Positions 9,973 to 19,558 of a stretch of DNA of 60,075 nucleotides are shown here, one piece after another. The stretch is from NCBI GenBank assembly GCA_027069645.1, contig JALXEI010000159.1:1-60075 (forward strand), in the 5' to 3' direction. The translations under genes and the position numbers were made by a program. The notes under the pieces are model-generated. The model had not been told where the DNA came from and did no database searches. It was given only the letters and a program-made list of their open reading frames with translations. The stretch is from Hyphomicrobiales bacterium (GTDB lineage: Bacteria > Pseudomonadota > Alphaproteobacteria > Rhizobiales > JAKIUO01). The first letter of the stretch is position 1, and each line of letters starts with the position of its first letter.

Positions 9973-10464
9973 TTACCTGTATGGCGCATCCAGCTCGATA
10001 TTCTTCGCTATTTCGCGTTCCCAGCGGTCTCCGTTGTCAAGCAGTCGCGCCTTGTCATAGAGCAACTCCTCATGTGTTTCGGTTGCGAATTCAAAATTCG
10101 GCCCCTCGACGATGGCCTCGACCGGACAGGCCTCGGCACAATAACCGCAATAGATACATTTTGTCATGTCAATGTCGTAGCGTGTCGTGCGTCGCGTCCC
10201 GTCATTGCGCCGGGGCCCGGCTTCAATGGTGATGGCCTGGGCCGGACAAATGGCTTCGCAGAGCTTGCAGGCAATACACCGCTCCTCACCATTGGGGTAG
10301 CGGCGCAACGCATGTTCACCCCGAAACCGGGGGGACAGCGGCCCCTTCTCAAAGGGATAGTTCACCGTTGCCTTGGGCTTGAACAAATATCTCATCGACA
10401 ACCAGAATGCCGCGATAAACTCAAGTAAAAACAGTGATTTGATTGTCTGACCCACTCTGGCCAT
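9973..10464 (-). CDS. nuoI: NADH-quinone oxidoreductase subunit I
   Basis: 163 residues. I chose the ATG of MARVGQ because AAGG is nine bases upstream; an ATG three codons earlier directly abuts that site. Two complete 4Fe-4S ligand sets are visible: C63, C66, C69, C73 (CIACKLCEAICP) and C103, C106, C109, C113 (CIYCGYCAEACP). These carry clusters N6a and N6b, passing electrons to NuoB in the arm that joins the membrane. An N-terminal amphipathic stretch is typical. Confidence 0.97.
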   Translation of the reverse strand: MARVGQTIKSLFLLEFIAAFWLSMRYLFKPKATVNYPFEKGPLSPRFRGEHALRRYPNGEERCIACKLCEAICPAQAITIEAGPRRNDGTRRTTRYDIDMTKCIYCGYCAEACPVEAIVEGPNFEFATETHEELLYDKARLLDNGDRWEREIAKNIELDAPYR

Positions 10465-10479
10465 TGCCAACATCCTTCC

Positions 10480-11568
10480 CTAGGGCGCGAGATCGAAAAA
10501 ATGCAGAACGGACGCCACTGCGACAACTGCGGTCAGTGACAGGGGCAGGAAAATCTTCCATCCCAGACGCATAAGCTGGTCGTAGCGGTAGCGCGGCACA
10601 AAGGCCTTGACCATTGCGAACATGAAGAAGACGCCCCAAACCTTGAGAACGAACCAGACGACACCTGGAATCCAGTTCAGGAACCATACATCGACGGGAG
10701 GCAGCCATCCCCCGAGGAACAGAATGGTTGTCATGGCGCACATAAAGGTCACAGCCAGATATTCACCCAGCATGAACAACATATAGAGCGAAGAGGAATA
10801 TTCCACCATGAAGCCGGCAACCAGTTCGGATTCGGCCTCAGGCAGATCAAAAGGCGGTCGGTTGGTTTCAGCCAGCGCCGAAATAAAAAACACAATGAAC
10901 ATGGGGAACAGCGGCAACCAGAACCAGTTCAAAACGGTCAGCCAGGGAATGCCGAGCCAGTTCGCAAGGCCTGTTCTCTGTGCCAGTACGATATCCGTGA
11001 GGTTCAGGGAACCAACGCATAACAAAACAGTGACAATAACGAAACCGATTGAGACCTCATAGGAAATCATCTGTCCGGCGGAACGCAGGGCACTCAGAAA
11101 GGGATATTTTGAATTGGAAGCCCAGCCGCCGATTATGATGCCATAAACTTCCAGCGAGGAAATGGCCAGCACGTACAAGATACCCACATTAAGATTGGCA
11201 ACCACCCAGCTGCTGTTTTCATCGGCAGGCCATCCCGCTCCAACCGGCACAACAGCCCAGACAGCTATGGTCACAAAAGCGGTGATGAGGGGGGCCAGCA
11301 AAAACAGGATCTTGTTTGATCCCGAGGGTATGATCGGTTCCTTGAACAGGAATTTCGCCATATCGGCAAAACTTTGCAGCAGGCCCCAGGGACCAACCAC
11401 GTTGGGCCCGCGTCGCAATTGCACGGCAGCCCAGATCTTGCGATCCGCATAAATGATATAGGCAATCATGACCAGCAGCGGCACCAGAATGGCAAGCGAC
11501 TGTATTGTCGTCAGAACAGGTGTCCATATGATCCACGGCCAGATCGTTGTCCAGAAAAAATCAGGCAT
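10480..11568 (-). CDS. nuoH: NADH-quinone oxidoreductase subunit H
   Basis: 362-residue membrane subunit (ND1 family, eight helices) at the quinone site. Signatures: DRKIWAAVQLRRGPNVVGPWGLLQ near the N-terminus, LAETNRPPFDLPEAESELVAGF in the acidic cytoplasmic loop, and FLGGWLPP. It joins the peripheral and membrane arms. The start overlaps the end of nuoG by 8 bp. Confidence 0.97.
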   Translation of the reverse strand: MPDFFWTTIWPWIIWTPVLTTIQSLAILVPLLVMIAYIIYADRKIWAAVQLRRGPNVVGPWGLLQSFADMAKFLFKEPIIPSGSNKILFLLAPLITAFVTIAVWAVVPVGAGWPADENSSWVVANLNVGILYVLAISSLEVYGIIIGGWASNSKYPFLSALRSAGQMISYEVSIGFVIVTVLLCVGSLNLTDIVLAQRTGLANWLGIPWLTVLNWFWLPLFPMFIVFFISALAETNRPPFDLPEAESELVAGFMVEYSSSLYMLFMLGEYLAVTFMCAMTTILFLGGWLPPVDVWFLNWIPGVVWFVLKVWGVFFMFAMVKAFVPRYRYDQLMRLGWKIFLPLSLTAVVAVASVLHFFDLAP

Positions 11569-13696
11569 CAGCTTTCACAGCCCCCTTTTCAATCGGGGTC
11601 CCGACCCGTTTTGATTCGTGCTTGAGTGCGCTCATCTCGGCCATGATGGCAGAGGCCCTTGCAATGGCATTGGTCTGATAGAAATCGTCTATGGCAACAT
11701 CAAACGGCATGGGCTGAACGCGAATGGCTTCACGCCCCTTATCGACCAGTTCGGCAACCGGTTCTTTTCGTATCTCTCCCAAAGCAGCCATGCCAGGGAC
11801 CCGCTTGTATAACGCACCACGCAATTCCATTACGTTGTCAAAAGGCAATGTCTTGCCAAGTCGCTCCGAAAGCGCGCGAATGATAGTCCAATCCTCGTGT
11901 GCATCACCTGGAGGGAACACGGCCCGGGAGGTCATTTGAGGCCGCCCTTCAAAATTGACCCAGGTGGCCGCTTTCTCGCACCATGTGGCGCCGGGAAGAA
12001 TGACATCAGCAACAGCGGCGCCCCGATCCCCGTGACTGCCCTGATAAATAACAAAACTTCCGGACAGGCGCTCGACGGGTATCTCGTCAGCCCCGAGGAG
12101 ATAAACAACATCCATATTACCGTTTTCGACGGCTTCCAGGATTTGTCCCGTATCCAGTCCGTTTTCTCCAGGCAGGAAACCGATATCCAGAGCGCCTGTT
12201 CGCCCTGCGGCTGTATGCAATACGTTAAATCCGTTCCAGCCCTCCTCTTCCCTGATCATGCCAACATCATTGGCGAGGCGGGCAGCAAGGGCAAGAACGG
12301 CCTGGCCATCCGGCCGGGACAATGCACCTTCGCCAATTACCAGCATCGGTCTGCTGGCCGTTCGCAATGTTCCGGCAAAGGGAACGCTGCCTTCCAGCAT
12401 TTCCGCCAGTATTCGGGGACCATCGCCCAGATATTCATATTCATAGGTGAGATCAACTCTGGCGCCGACCAGACCGACCTGTTTTTGGCCATCATATACA
12501 CCGCGTCTGATCCGGGCATTGAGGACAGCGGCTTCCGTCCGCGTGTTCGTGCCAATCAGCAAAATGGCATCGGCTTCATCGATACCGGCAATTGTTGTAT
12601 TAAACAGATAGCCGGCGCGTCCTGCGCTGGCATCGAGCCTGTTTCCTTCGGGGCGACAATCCAGATTGGTGCTGCCCAGACTTTCGAACAGCATCTTCAA
12701 TGCAAAACTTTCCTCAACAGCAGCAAGGTCACCGGCAATCGCCGCGATGCGTGTACCATCTACCCCGCTCATACGACTGCAAATGGTTTCAAAAGCCTCG
12801 TCCCAGCTTGCTGGTCGCAATTTGCCGTTTTCTCTTATATAGGGTCGATCAAGGCGCTGGCTCTTCAATCCGTCTGTGACAAAACGGGCCTTGTCGGTGA
12901 TCCATTCCTCGTTGATATCGTCATTTTCCAGAGGCAGAATGCGCAATACGTTTCCGCCCCGCGAATCAACCCTGATATTTGCGCCCTGCGCATCCATGAC
13001 ATCGATGGTTTCGGTTTTTTTCATCTCCCAGGGGCGGGCGATGAAGGCTGTCGGGCGGTGGGTCAGGGCGCCAACGGGACAAACATCAACAACATTGCCG
13101 GAGAGTTCGGACAATATTCCGCGATCAAGATAGGTTGTAATTTCGGCACTTTCGCCGCGACCGATCTGGCCGATCTCCTCGACCCCGGCAATCTCGGTCA
13201 TAAAACGCACGCAGCGTGTGCAGGAGATACACCGCGTCATGATCGTTTTGATCAGCGGGGATATGTTGCGATCCTCAATGGCTCTTTTGTTTTCTTCGAA
13301 GCGGCTGCTGCCGGTGCCAAAAGCAACGGCCTGATCCTGCAAATCGCACTCGCCCCCCTGGTCGCATATGGGACAGTCGAGCGGATGGTTGATGAGTAAA
13401 AACTCCATTGTCCCTTCACGCGCCTTTTGCACTGCGGGTGAACCGGTCAGAATCTCCGGAGGCTGCCCTTCCGGTCCCGGTCGCAGATCATTGACACCGA
13501 GTGCACAGGAAGCGGCAAGCTTGGGCATGCCCTTGACCTCGACGAGGCACATTCGGCAATTGCCGGCAATTGACAGCCGTTCGTGATAGCAAAAACGCGG
13601 GATCTCGCGGCCCGCCTGTTCGCAGGCCTGCAACAGGGTGAGTCCGTCCTCTACCTCTATTTCTTCACCATCAATGATCAGTTTCGGCATATCCAC
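11561..13696 (-). CDS. nuoG: NADH-quinone oxidoreductase subunit G
   Basis: 711 residues. The ferredoxin-like N-terminus carries 2Fe-2S ligands C36, C47, C50 and C64; then H104, C108, C111, C117 (N5-type cluster) and C156, C159, C162, C206 (N4-type cluster). The remaining 500 residues are a molybdopterin-oxidoreductase fold without an evident extra N7 cluster motif, as in mitochondrial-type enzymes. It is the large electron-wire subunit of the NADH module. AAGGG stands upstream of the ATG; there is a 37-bp gap from nuoF. Confidence 0.97.
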   Translation of the reverse strand: MDMPKLIIDGEEIEVEDGLTLLQACEQAGREIPRFCYHERLSIAGNCRMCLVEVKGMPKLAASCALGVNDLRPGPEGQPPEILTGSPAVQKAREGTMEFLLINHPLDCPICDQGGECDLQDQAVAFGTGSSRFEENKRAIEDRNISPLIKTIMTRCISCTRCVRFMTEIAGVEEIGQIGRGESAEITTYLDRGILSELSGNVVDVCPVGALTHRPTAFIARPWEMKKTETIDVMDAQGANIRVDSRGGNVLRILPLENDDINEEWITDKARFVTDGLKSQRLDRPYIRENGKLRPASWDEAFETICSRMSGVDGTRIAAIAGDLAAVEESFALKMLFESLGSTNLDCRPEGNRLDASAGRAGYLFNTTIAGIDEADAILLIGTNTRTEAAVLNARIRRGVYDGQKQVGLVGARVDLTYEYEYLGDGPRILAEMLEGSVPFAGTLRTASRPMLVIGEGALSRPDGQAVLALAARLANDVGMIREEEGWNGFNVLHTAAGRTGALDIGFLPGENGLDTGQILEAVENGNMDVVYLLGADEIPVERLSGSFVIYQGSHGDRGAAVADVILPGATWCEKAATWVNFEGRPQMTSRAVFPPGDAHEDWTIIRALSERLGKTLPFDNVMELRGALYKRVPGMAALGEIRKEPVAELVDKGREAIRVQPMPFDVAIDDFYQTNAIARASAIMAEMSALKHESKRVGTPIEKGAVKADA

Positions 13697-13733
13697 TCGC
13701 CCTTGCTGGGGCCCATATCGGCCCCCGTTCCAA

Positions 13734-15035
13734 TCACTCCGCAGCCCTCACCGCCCCTTGCGGGTTCGGATTGGCCGTAAATTCGTCAATACGTTGCTCG
13801 ATCACAGGTCGAAAATGACGGATCAGCCCCTGTACAGGCCAGGCGGCCGCATCACCAAGTGCACAAATCGTGTGTCCTTCAATCTGTTTGGAGACATCGA
13901 ACAGCATGTCGATTTCGCTCTTTTCCGCTTCCCCTCTGACCATGCGCTCCAGCACGCGCCACATCCAGCCTGTGCCCTCACGGCAGGGGGTGCACTGCCC
14001 GCAGCTCTCATGCTTGTAGAAATAGGACAGTCGGGCAATGGCGCGAATTATGTCGGTCGTTTTGTCCATAACGATCACTGCCGCAGTCCCGAGCCCCGAT
14101 TTGACTTCCAGCAATCTGTCAAAATCCATCGCCAGTTCCTGACACTGATTTGCCGGCACACAGGGAACCGATGAGCCACCGGGAATCACCGCCAGCAGAT
14201 TTTCCCAGCCGCCGCGTACACCGCCCGCATGTTTTTCCAGCAGTTCTCGCAGGGGAATTCCCATTTCCTCTTCCACATTGCAGGGATTGTTGACATGCCC
14301 GGAAATGGAAAACAGTTTGGTCCCGGCATTGTTGGGTTTGCCAAGTCCCGCGAACCAACCGCTGCCCCGCCGCAAAATTTCAGGTACAACAGCTATGGAT
14401 TCGACATTGTTGACGGTGGTTGGCGCGCCATAAAGCCCCATATTGGCGGGAAAAGGCGGCTTCAGACGCGGCATGCCCTTGCGACCTTCAAGGCTTTCCA
14501 GCAGTGCCGTTTCCTCGCCGCAAATATAGGCCCCGGCCCCCTGCTGCACATAAAGATCAAACGGATAGCCGTGCACATTGTCCTTGCCAATGAGTTTGGC
14601 CTCATAGGCTTCGTCAATGGCGGCCTGCAAACGCTCACGCTCACGGATGAACTCGCCACGAATATAGATATAGGCCGTGTTGGCCCGCATGGCAAAACCG
14701 GCCAGCAGAGCCCCCTCAATCAGCAATTGCGGATCATTGCGCATGATCTCGCGGTCCTTGCATGTTCCCGGCTCCGATTCATCGGCATTGATGACCAGAT
14801 AATGAGGGCGACCGTCGGATTCTTTGGGCATGAAGGACCATTTCAGCCCGGTCGGGAAACCGGCGCCACCGCGCCCGCGCAATCCGGACGCCTTGACTTC
14901 GTCAATAATCCGGTCCTCGCCCATTTCCAGCAGCTTTTTTGTTCCATCCCACGCGCCGCGCGCCCGGGCCCCGGCAAGACCACTGTCGCGCAGGCCGTAA
15001 AGATTGGTAAAAATCCGGTCCTTGTCAGAGAGCAT
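13734..15035 (-). CDS. nuoF: NADH-quinone oxidoreductase subunit F
   Basis: 433 residues, the NADH- and FMN-binding subunit. GRGGAGFPTGLKW is the glycine-rich FMN/NADH loop, GAGAYICGEETALLESLEG follows, and the C-terminal ESCGQCTPCREGTGW plus HTICALGD give the four cysteines of cluster N3. The ATG overlaps the nuoE stop by one base (TAATG), which suggests coupling of the NADH module subunits. Confidence 0.97.
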   Translation of the reverse strand: MLSDKDRIFTNLYGLRDSGLAGARARGAWDGTKKLLEMGEDRIIDEVKASGLRGRGGAGFPTGLKWSFMPKESDGRPHYLVINADESEPGTCKDREIMRNDPQLLIEGALLAGFAMRANTAYIYIRGEFIRERERLQAAIDEAYEAKLIGKDNVHGYPFDLYVQQGAGAYICGEETALLESLEGRKGMPRLKPPFPANMGLYGAPTTVNNVESIAVVPEILRRGSGWFAGLGKPNNAGTKLFSISGHVNNPCNVEEEMGIPLRELLEKHAGGVRGGWENLLAVIPGGSSVPCVPANQCQELAMDFDRLLEVKSGLGTAAVIVMDKTTDIIRAIARLSYFYKHESCGQCTPCREGTGWMWRVLERMVRGEAEKSEIDMLFDVSKQIEGHTICALGDAAAWPVQGLIRHFRPVIEQRIDEFTANPNPQGAVRAAE

Positions 15036-16126
15036 TAGTCATCCCCCCTGCTATCATCAGTCAATGTCTTTATCTCGACCGCCTTCGCCAGATTACCAGC
15101 CTGCTCAATCCAGTTTTCCCGGTCTATCCTGCCTTTGAAACTGAGAAAATTATCGACCCAGGCGACATTGTCGCGGTTCCATCCGGCAATCTGGTCAAAA
15201 TGATATATACCGAGACTGTTGAGCGTTTCCTCAAGCTTTGGACCAACACCACTTATCTTCTTGAGATCATCAGCGCCACCTTCTCGCGGCTCTGGCAAAC
15301 CTATAGGCTTTGCATTGTCAGAAGCAGCAGGAGCAAATTCATCCGTTGGCGCATCACTGCCGGTTTCCTCCACAGCTTTCTCTTTTTCATTGTCAAATGT
15401 GGCAAGGACCGTTTCGGCTTTATCCTCCCGAGCAACCCGGGGCACTTCATGCCCTTCGCCATTGGCAAGACTTTCAGCGTTCATGGCTGCAACAGCGGGG
15501 GCTTCCCTGTCATCGGATCCGGTATAGAGCGAGCTGTCTGTCAAGCTTGTGGGACCTCCTTCAGGACAGGAACAGGAGCGGCCGTTTTGCGGCCCCGGCG
15601 TGACATCGCGACCCGCCTCAAGGTCGTCAAGAAGGGACTGAAGTTTCCCGGCATCGAGATCTTCAAAATAATCATTATTGATCTGAACCATCGGGGCGTT
15701 TGCACAGGCACCCAGACATTCCACTTCAAGCCAGGAAAACAGTCCGTCTTCACTCACCTGATTCTGCTCCCCTATGCGTTTTTTCAGGACCTCCACCAGC
15801 GCATCGGAACCTCGCAACAGGCAGGGCGTTGTGCCGCATAGCTGGATAAAATATTTACCCACTGGCGCCAGGTTGAACATGGTATAGAAGGTTGCGACTT
15901 CCATCACCCGGATTGGCGCCATATCCAGCAGTTCGGCAATATATTCGATTGCGGCCTGTGGCAACCAGCCGCCATTTTGCTGCTGGGCACGCCAAAGCAG
16001 CGGTATGACAGCAGAAGCCTGACGGCCTTGCGGATATTTTTCGATTTGCTGTTTCGCCCACGTGAGGTTGGGTTCTGTAAAAGCAAAGCTTTCCGGCTGA
16101 TCGGCGGCAACGGGTCTCACACTCAT
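15035..16126 (-). CDS. nuoE: NADH-quinone oxidoreductase subunit E with C-terminal extension
   Basis: 363 residues, roughly twice E. coli NuoE. The first 160 are the thioredoxin-like subunit with 2Fe-2S ligands C97, C102, C137 and C141. An acidic low-complexity linker (about 175-285) follows, then a compact domain with DLKKISGVGPKLEETLNSLG, a helix-hairpin-helix-like motif (about 286-345) of the kind found alone in some nucleic-acid-binding and ribosomal-L21-associated proteins. Similar long NuoE proteins are known in other Alphaproteobacteria; the extension's role is unknown. The start overlaps nuoD by 4 bp (ATGA). Confidence 0.95.
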   Translation of the reverse strand: MSVRPVAADQPESFAFTEPNLTWAKQQIEKYPQGRQASAVIPLLWRAQQQNGGWLPQAAIEYIAELLDMAPIRVMEVATFYTMFNLAPVGKYFIQLCGTTPCLLRGSDALVEVLKKRIGEQNQVSEDGLFSWLEVECLGACANAPMVQINNDYFEDLDAGKLQSLLDDLEAGRDVTPGPQNGRSCSCPEGGPTSLTDSSLYTGSDDREAPAVAAMNAESLANGEGHEVPRVAREDKAETVLATFDNEKEKAVEETGSDAPTDEFAPAASDNAKPIGLPEPREGGADDLKKISGVGPKLEETLNSLGIYHFDQIAGWNRDNVAWVDNFLSFKGRIDRENWIEQAGNLAKAVEIKTLTDDSRGDD

Positions 16127-17307
16127 CGATCAATCTCCCCGAATACAACATCAAGGGTTCCGATTATGGCGGCCACATCGGCGAGCATATGCCCCTTGCT
16201 GATGAATTCTGTTGCTTGCAGATGGGCATATCCGGGCGCCCGGATTTTACAGCGATAGGGTTTGTTCGAACCATCGGAAACAAGATATACCCCGAACTCA
16301 CCCTTGGGAGCTTCAACAGCCGAATAAACCTCGCCTGCCGGAACCCTGAACCCTTCTGTATGAACCTTGAAATGGTGGATCAGACTTTCCATGCTCTGTT
16401 TCATGCTGGCGCGTGACGGAACAGCCGTTCGCCCGTCCGTCACACTGACGGGGCCTTTTTCGGTGCGCAACAACTCGCAACACTGCCTGATGATTTTGAC
16501 CGCCTGGCGCATCTCTTCCATGCGGATCAGATAGCGATCATAGCAGTCACCATTTTTGCCAACGGGCACATCAAATTCCATTTCGGCGTAACAGTCATAG
16601 GGTTGTGCCTTGCGCAGATCCCAGGCGGCACCGGCACTGCGCAACATCACGCCGGAAAAACCGCGGGACATGGCATCTTCCAGATTGAAAACACCAATAT
16701 CCACATTACGCTGTTTAAAGATACGATTGTCTGTCAGCAATCCCTCGATATCATCACAGACAGACAAAAAAGGATCGCAAAAGGCCTCGATGTCGTCGAT
16801 CAGACTGTCCGTCAGGTCCTGATGCACACCACCGATACGAAAATAGTTGGCATGCAGGCGAGCTCCCGAGGCCCGTTCATAAAAGATCATCAGTTTTTCA
16901 CGTTCTTCCCAGCCCCACAGGGGGGGCGTCAGGGCGCCGATATCCAGCGCCATAGAAGTAACATTTAGCAGGTGATTGAGTATGCGCCCGATTTCGGAAT
17001 AAAGCACCCGAATAATCTGACCACGACGTGGAACATCAAGTTCAAGTAATTTTTCCGCCGCCAGACAAAAGGCGTGCTCCTGATTCATCGGGGCAACATA
17101 GTCAAGCCTGTCAAAATAGGGCACGGCCTGCATATATGTTTTGTGTTCAATCAGTTTTTCTGTGCCGCGATGAAGCAGACCGATGTGCGGATCGGCCCTT
17201 TCAACAACCTCGCCGTCGAGTTCAAGCACCAGACGCAAAACGCCGTGCGCGGATGGATGCTGCGGGCCAAAATTGAGCATAAAATTCCGTATCTGTTTTT
17301 CGCTCAT
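16123..17307 (-). CDS. nuoD: NADH-quinone oxidoreductase subunit D
   Basis: 394 residues from MSEKQIRN; an ATG seven codons upstream is in frame but AGGA sits eight bases before this one. NFGPQHPSAHGVLR near the N-terminus, HRGTEKLIE, YVAPMNQEHAF and the C-terminal VFGEIDR are family hallmarks. With NuoB and NuoH it shapes the quinone pocket; the fold derives from a NiFe hydrogenase large subunit without the metal-binding cysteines. Confidence 0.97.
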   Translation of the reverse strand: MSEKQIRNFMLNFGPQHPSAHGVLRLVLELDGEVVERADPHIGLLHRGTEKLIEHKTYMQAVPYFDRLDYVAPMNQEHAFCLAAEKLLELDVPRRGQIIRVLYSEIGRILNHLLNVTSMALDIGALTPPLWGWEEREKLMIFYERASGARLHANYFRIGGVHQDLTDSLIDDIEAFCDPFLSVCDDIEGLLTDNRIFKQRNVDIGVFNLEDAMSRGFSGVMLRSAGAAWDLRKAQPYDCYAEMEFDVPVGKNGDCYDRYLIRMEEMRQAVKIIRQCCELLRTEKGPVSVTDGRTAVPSRASMKQSMESLIHHFKVHTEGFRVPAGEVYSAVEAPKGEFGVYLVSDGSNKPYRCKIRAPGYAHLQATEFISKGHMLADVAAIIGTLDVVFGEIDR

Positions 17308-17366
17308 TGTTCGTTCCTGCTTCCACACCTTTTCATAACGTCATCACCCTGATACCAGCTTTCCGC

Positions 17367-17990
17367 TCACGAGCCCTCTGTATCAACGTCCTGTGTCGCC
17401 TTCTCATCGCCAGGCAGTACGCCCGATGCGCCTTCCCAGGGGGAAAGATTGTCAAAACGGCGAAATTCCTGCGTCAGTTTGACCGGTTCATAAACCACCC
17501 GCTTCAGTTCCTCATCGTAACGCACCTCGACGTAGCCGGTTAGCGGGAAATCCTTGCGCAAGGGGTGACCGGAAAAACCGTAGTCAGTAAGAATCCGCCT
17601 CAGATCGGGATGATTGTTAAACAGGATGCCATAAAGATCATAGGCCTCCCTTTCATACCAGCCAGCGGCAGGAAAGATTTCGGTACAACTTTCAACCGGC
17701 GTATTTTCATCTGTCGTGACCTTGACCCGGATACGTTCGTTCTGTGTCGGACTGAGCAGGTGATAGACGACCTCAAAGCGGGACGTTCTTCCGGGATAAT
17801 CCACCCCGCAAACATCAACGAGAATTGTAAACTGGTTGCGCGGGTCATCCCTCAGAAATTTAAGCGTTTCCAGCAACTGTTCTTTATCAACAACAACGGT
17901 TAACTCGTCAAAAGCGATCACAGTGTCCAGAACAGCGTTCCCGAGCGCCTCTTTCAAATGGCTGACCAGTTCTTTTTTTGTCTCTAGCAT
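17367..17990 (-). CDS. nuoC: NADH-quinone oxidoreductase subunit C
   Basis: 207 residues from MLETKKEL; the frame is open upstream across nuoB but the conserved region and usual length (about 200) support this ATG, although the Shine-Dalgarno is weak. The 30-kDa subunit signature WYEREAYDLYGILFNNHPDLRRILTDYGF is complete, followed by GHPLRKDFPLTGYVE. Separate from NuoD, unlike the fused NuoCD of E. coli. It lies 23 bp after nuoB and 59 bp before nuoD. Confidence 0.96.
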   Translation of the reverse strand: MLETKKELVSHLKEALGNAVLDTVIAFDELTVVVDKEQLLETLKFLRDDPRNQFTILVDVCGVDYPGRTSRFEVVYHLLSPTQNERIRVKVTTDENTPVESCTEIFPAAGWYEREAYDLYGILFNNHPDLRRILTDYGFSGHPLRKDFPLTGYVEVRYDEELKRVVYEPVKLTQEFRRFDNLSPWEGASGVLPGDEKATQDVDTEGS

Positions 17991-18013
17991 GGCTTTGTCC
18001 GATATGGTCCCGA

Positions 18014-18589
18014 TCAGCGTATGATTGTGCCGGTGCGGCGAATTTTCTTTTGCAACAACAGGACACCATAAACAAGCGCCTCGGCGGTCGGAGGGCACCC
18101 TGGTACATAGACATCGACAGGAAGCACACGATCACAGCCCCGCACAACAGAATAGGAGTAGTGATAATATCCCCCTCCATTGGCGCAACTGCCCATTGAA
18201 ATCACATAACGCGGTTCAGGCATCTGGTCATAAACCTTGCGTATGGCCGGGGCCATCTTGTTGGTCAGCGTACCGGCGACAATGATGACATCAGACTGGC
18301 GCGGGCTGGCGCGGGGGGCAAAACCGAAACGTTCAAGATCATAGCGCGGCATGGCGGCCTGGATCATCTCCACGGCACAACAGGCCAAACCGAAAGTCAT
18401 CCACATCAGGGAGCCGGTCCGGGCCCAGTTAATCACGTGGTTTGCACTGGTGACAAGAAATCCCTTGTCTGCAAGCTCGCTGTTTACATGGTTGAAAAAA
18501 GGATCATTGTGACTGGTTGTCCGAATGGATGAGGAAGCGCCATCTCCCTCTTTCAAAGGTCCATATACAGGAGGTACGATCAATCCCAT
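18014..18589 (-). CDS. nuoB: NADH-quinone oxidoreductase subunit B
   Basis: 191 residues from MGLIVPPV, preceded by GGGAG. The N2 cluster ligands are C70 and C71 (the tandem cysteine of GLACCAVEM), C135 (MGSCANGGG) and C165 (VPGCPPTAEAL). It passes electrons to quinone. The start overlaps the nuoA end by 10 bp. Confidence 0.97.
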   Translation of the reverse strand: MGLIVPPVYGPLKEGDGASSSIRTTSHNDPFFNHVNSELADKGFLVTSANHVINWARTGSLMWMTFGLACCAVEMIQAAMPRYDLERFGFAPRASPRQSDVIIVAGTLTNKMAPAIRKVYDQMPEPRYVISMGSCANGGGYYHYSYSVVRGCDRVLPVDVYVPGCPPTAEALVYGVLLLQKKIRRTGTIIR

Positions 18590-18945
18590 TCCAGAGCTCC
18601 CTTGCGCCATGCATAGATGAAACCGATAACCAGTTCGGCGATAAAAACCATCATGGTCCAGTAGCCAAGTGCACCATTTTCCCTGAATGACACGGCCCAC
18701 GGAAACAGATAGGCCGCTTCAAGGTCGAAGATGATAAACAGAATGGCCAGCAGATAAAAACGCACATCAAACTTCATGCGCGCATCGTCAAACGGGTTGA
18801 AGCCACACTCATAGGCCGAGATCTTCTCGCTATCGGCTTTACCCGGTGCGATGAGAAACGGAACGACAAACAATACAAGTGCGATAATGCCCCCGATGGC
18901 CGAAAAGATGAGAACCGGCAGATAGCCGGATAGAAGCTCATTCAT
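18580..18945 (-). CDS. nuoA: NADH-quinone oxidoreductase subunit A
   Basis: 121 residues from MNELLSGY, with AGGGA upstream. Three membrane helices; the loop SAYECGFNPFDDARMKFDVRF and the FIIFDLEAAYLFPW helix are diagnostic of NuoA/ND3. It is the first gene of the operon; the promoter must lie in the following 600 bp. Confidence 0.97.
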   Translation of the reverse strand: MNELLSGYLPVLIFSAIGGIIALVLFVVPFLIAPGKADSEKISAYECGFNPFDDARMKFDVRFYLLAILFIIFDLEAAYLFPWAVSFRENGALGYWTMMVFIAELVIGFIYAWRKGALEWD

Positions 18946-19558
18946 GATTTGTCCCTGCTGCCCCCTGGTCATCAAATCCGGAATTGAACGATTCCGGGCC
19001 AAACCGAAATCCCCTTTTTGTGTGCTTCTTGCTGTATGCCCGTTTTTTCCGGCAACCATTCAAAACAGTTTGCCGCTTATTCGGCAAAATACGTAGATGT
19101 GGTTTCAGCAGTAGCAGCTTGAGGGTTTAGCGCAATATTGATCCTGTTTTCAAGCCCAATCGTGTAATATTATATCGCAGGCGGGATTGTCACAGTGATA
19201 TAATGACCTGAAAGGGAACAGATTATTCCCGCCCCTCATTGAGTGGCAGTTGATCCCTGTTAGCGGGAGAATAAATTGACAGGAGTGAAGGAATTCACCT
19301 CCGTGCAGCGGATTGCAGCATTCCGGTGTCCCTTCGGAAAGGTCGGATTTTCCCCGATAAATTTTATCACATTGAAAAACATTATTTTATTATAAACCCG
19401 CATTTGAAAGACAAACCGACAGGCTCCTGTCCTGTCGCGCAATCAAACCGCACTGTCAATCCAGGTCTTTAACAACACAGACACCGGGTGCTTGACAGGT
19501 CCTGACTTTTGATGTTCAAGTGGACCTGAAATTTATTCTTCCCCTTCGAAAGAATGGC
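18946..19558. promoter_or_regulatory. Intergenic region between nuo operon and metal locus
   Basis: About 610 bp between the divergent nuoA and metal-resistance genes, with no credible gene. On the minus strand TATAAT occurs at about 19169-19174 as a possible -10 of the nuo operon, though no good -35 is at the right distance. A small hairpin (CGACAGG and CCTGTCG) lies near 19417-19437. The candidate operator of the metal locus is listed separately. Confidence 0.4.
19496..19528. promoter_or_regulatory. Inverted repeat upstream of the metal operon, possible operator
   Basis: CAGGTCC and GGACCTG form a perfect 7-bp inverted repeat separated by 19 bp, and a TTGACA hexamer overlaps the left arm. 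It ends 30 bp before the start codon of the first metal-locus gene. Position and symmetry suit a metal-responsive regulator, but no regulator gene lies in this locus and the motif is not one I recognise. Confidence 0.3.

Noticed and set aside
11897..13399. 500-codon frame on the plus strand
   Set aside because: It is the antisense shadow of nuoG, which has all its iron-sulfur ligands; composition is not protein-like.
19260..19442. 60-codon minus-strand frame upstream of nuoA
   Set aside because: No ribosome binding site and no recognisable content; lies in the promoter gap.
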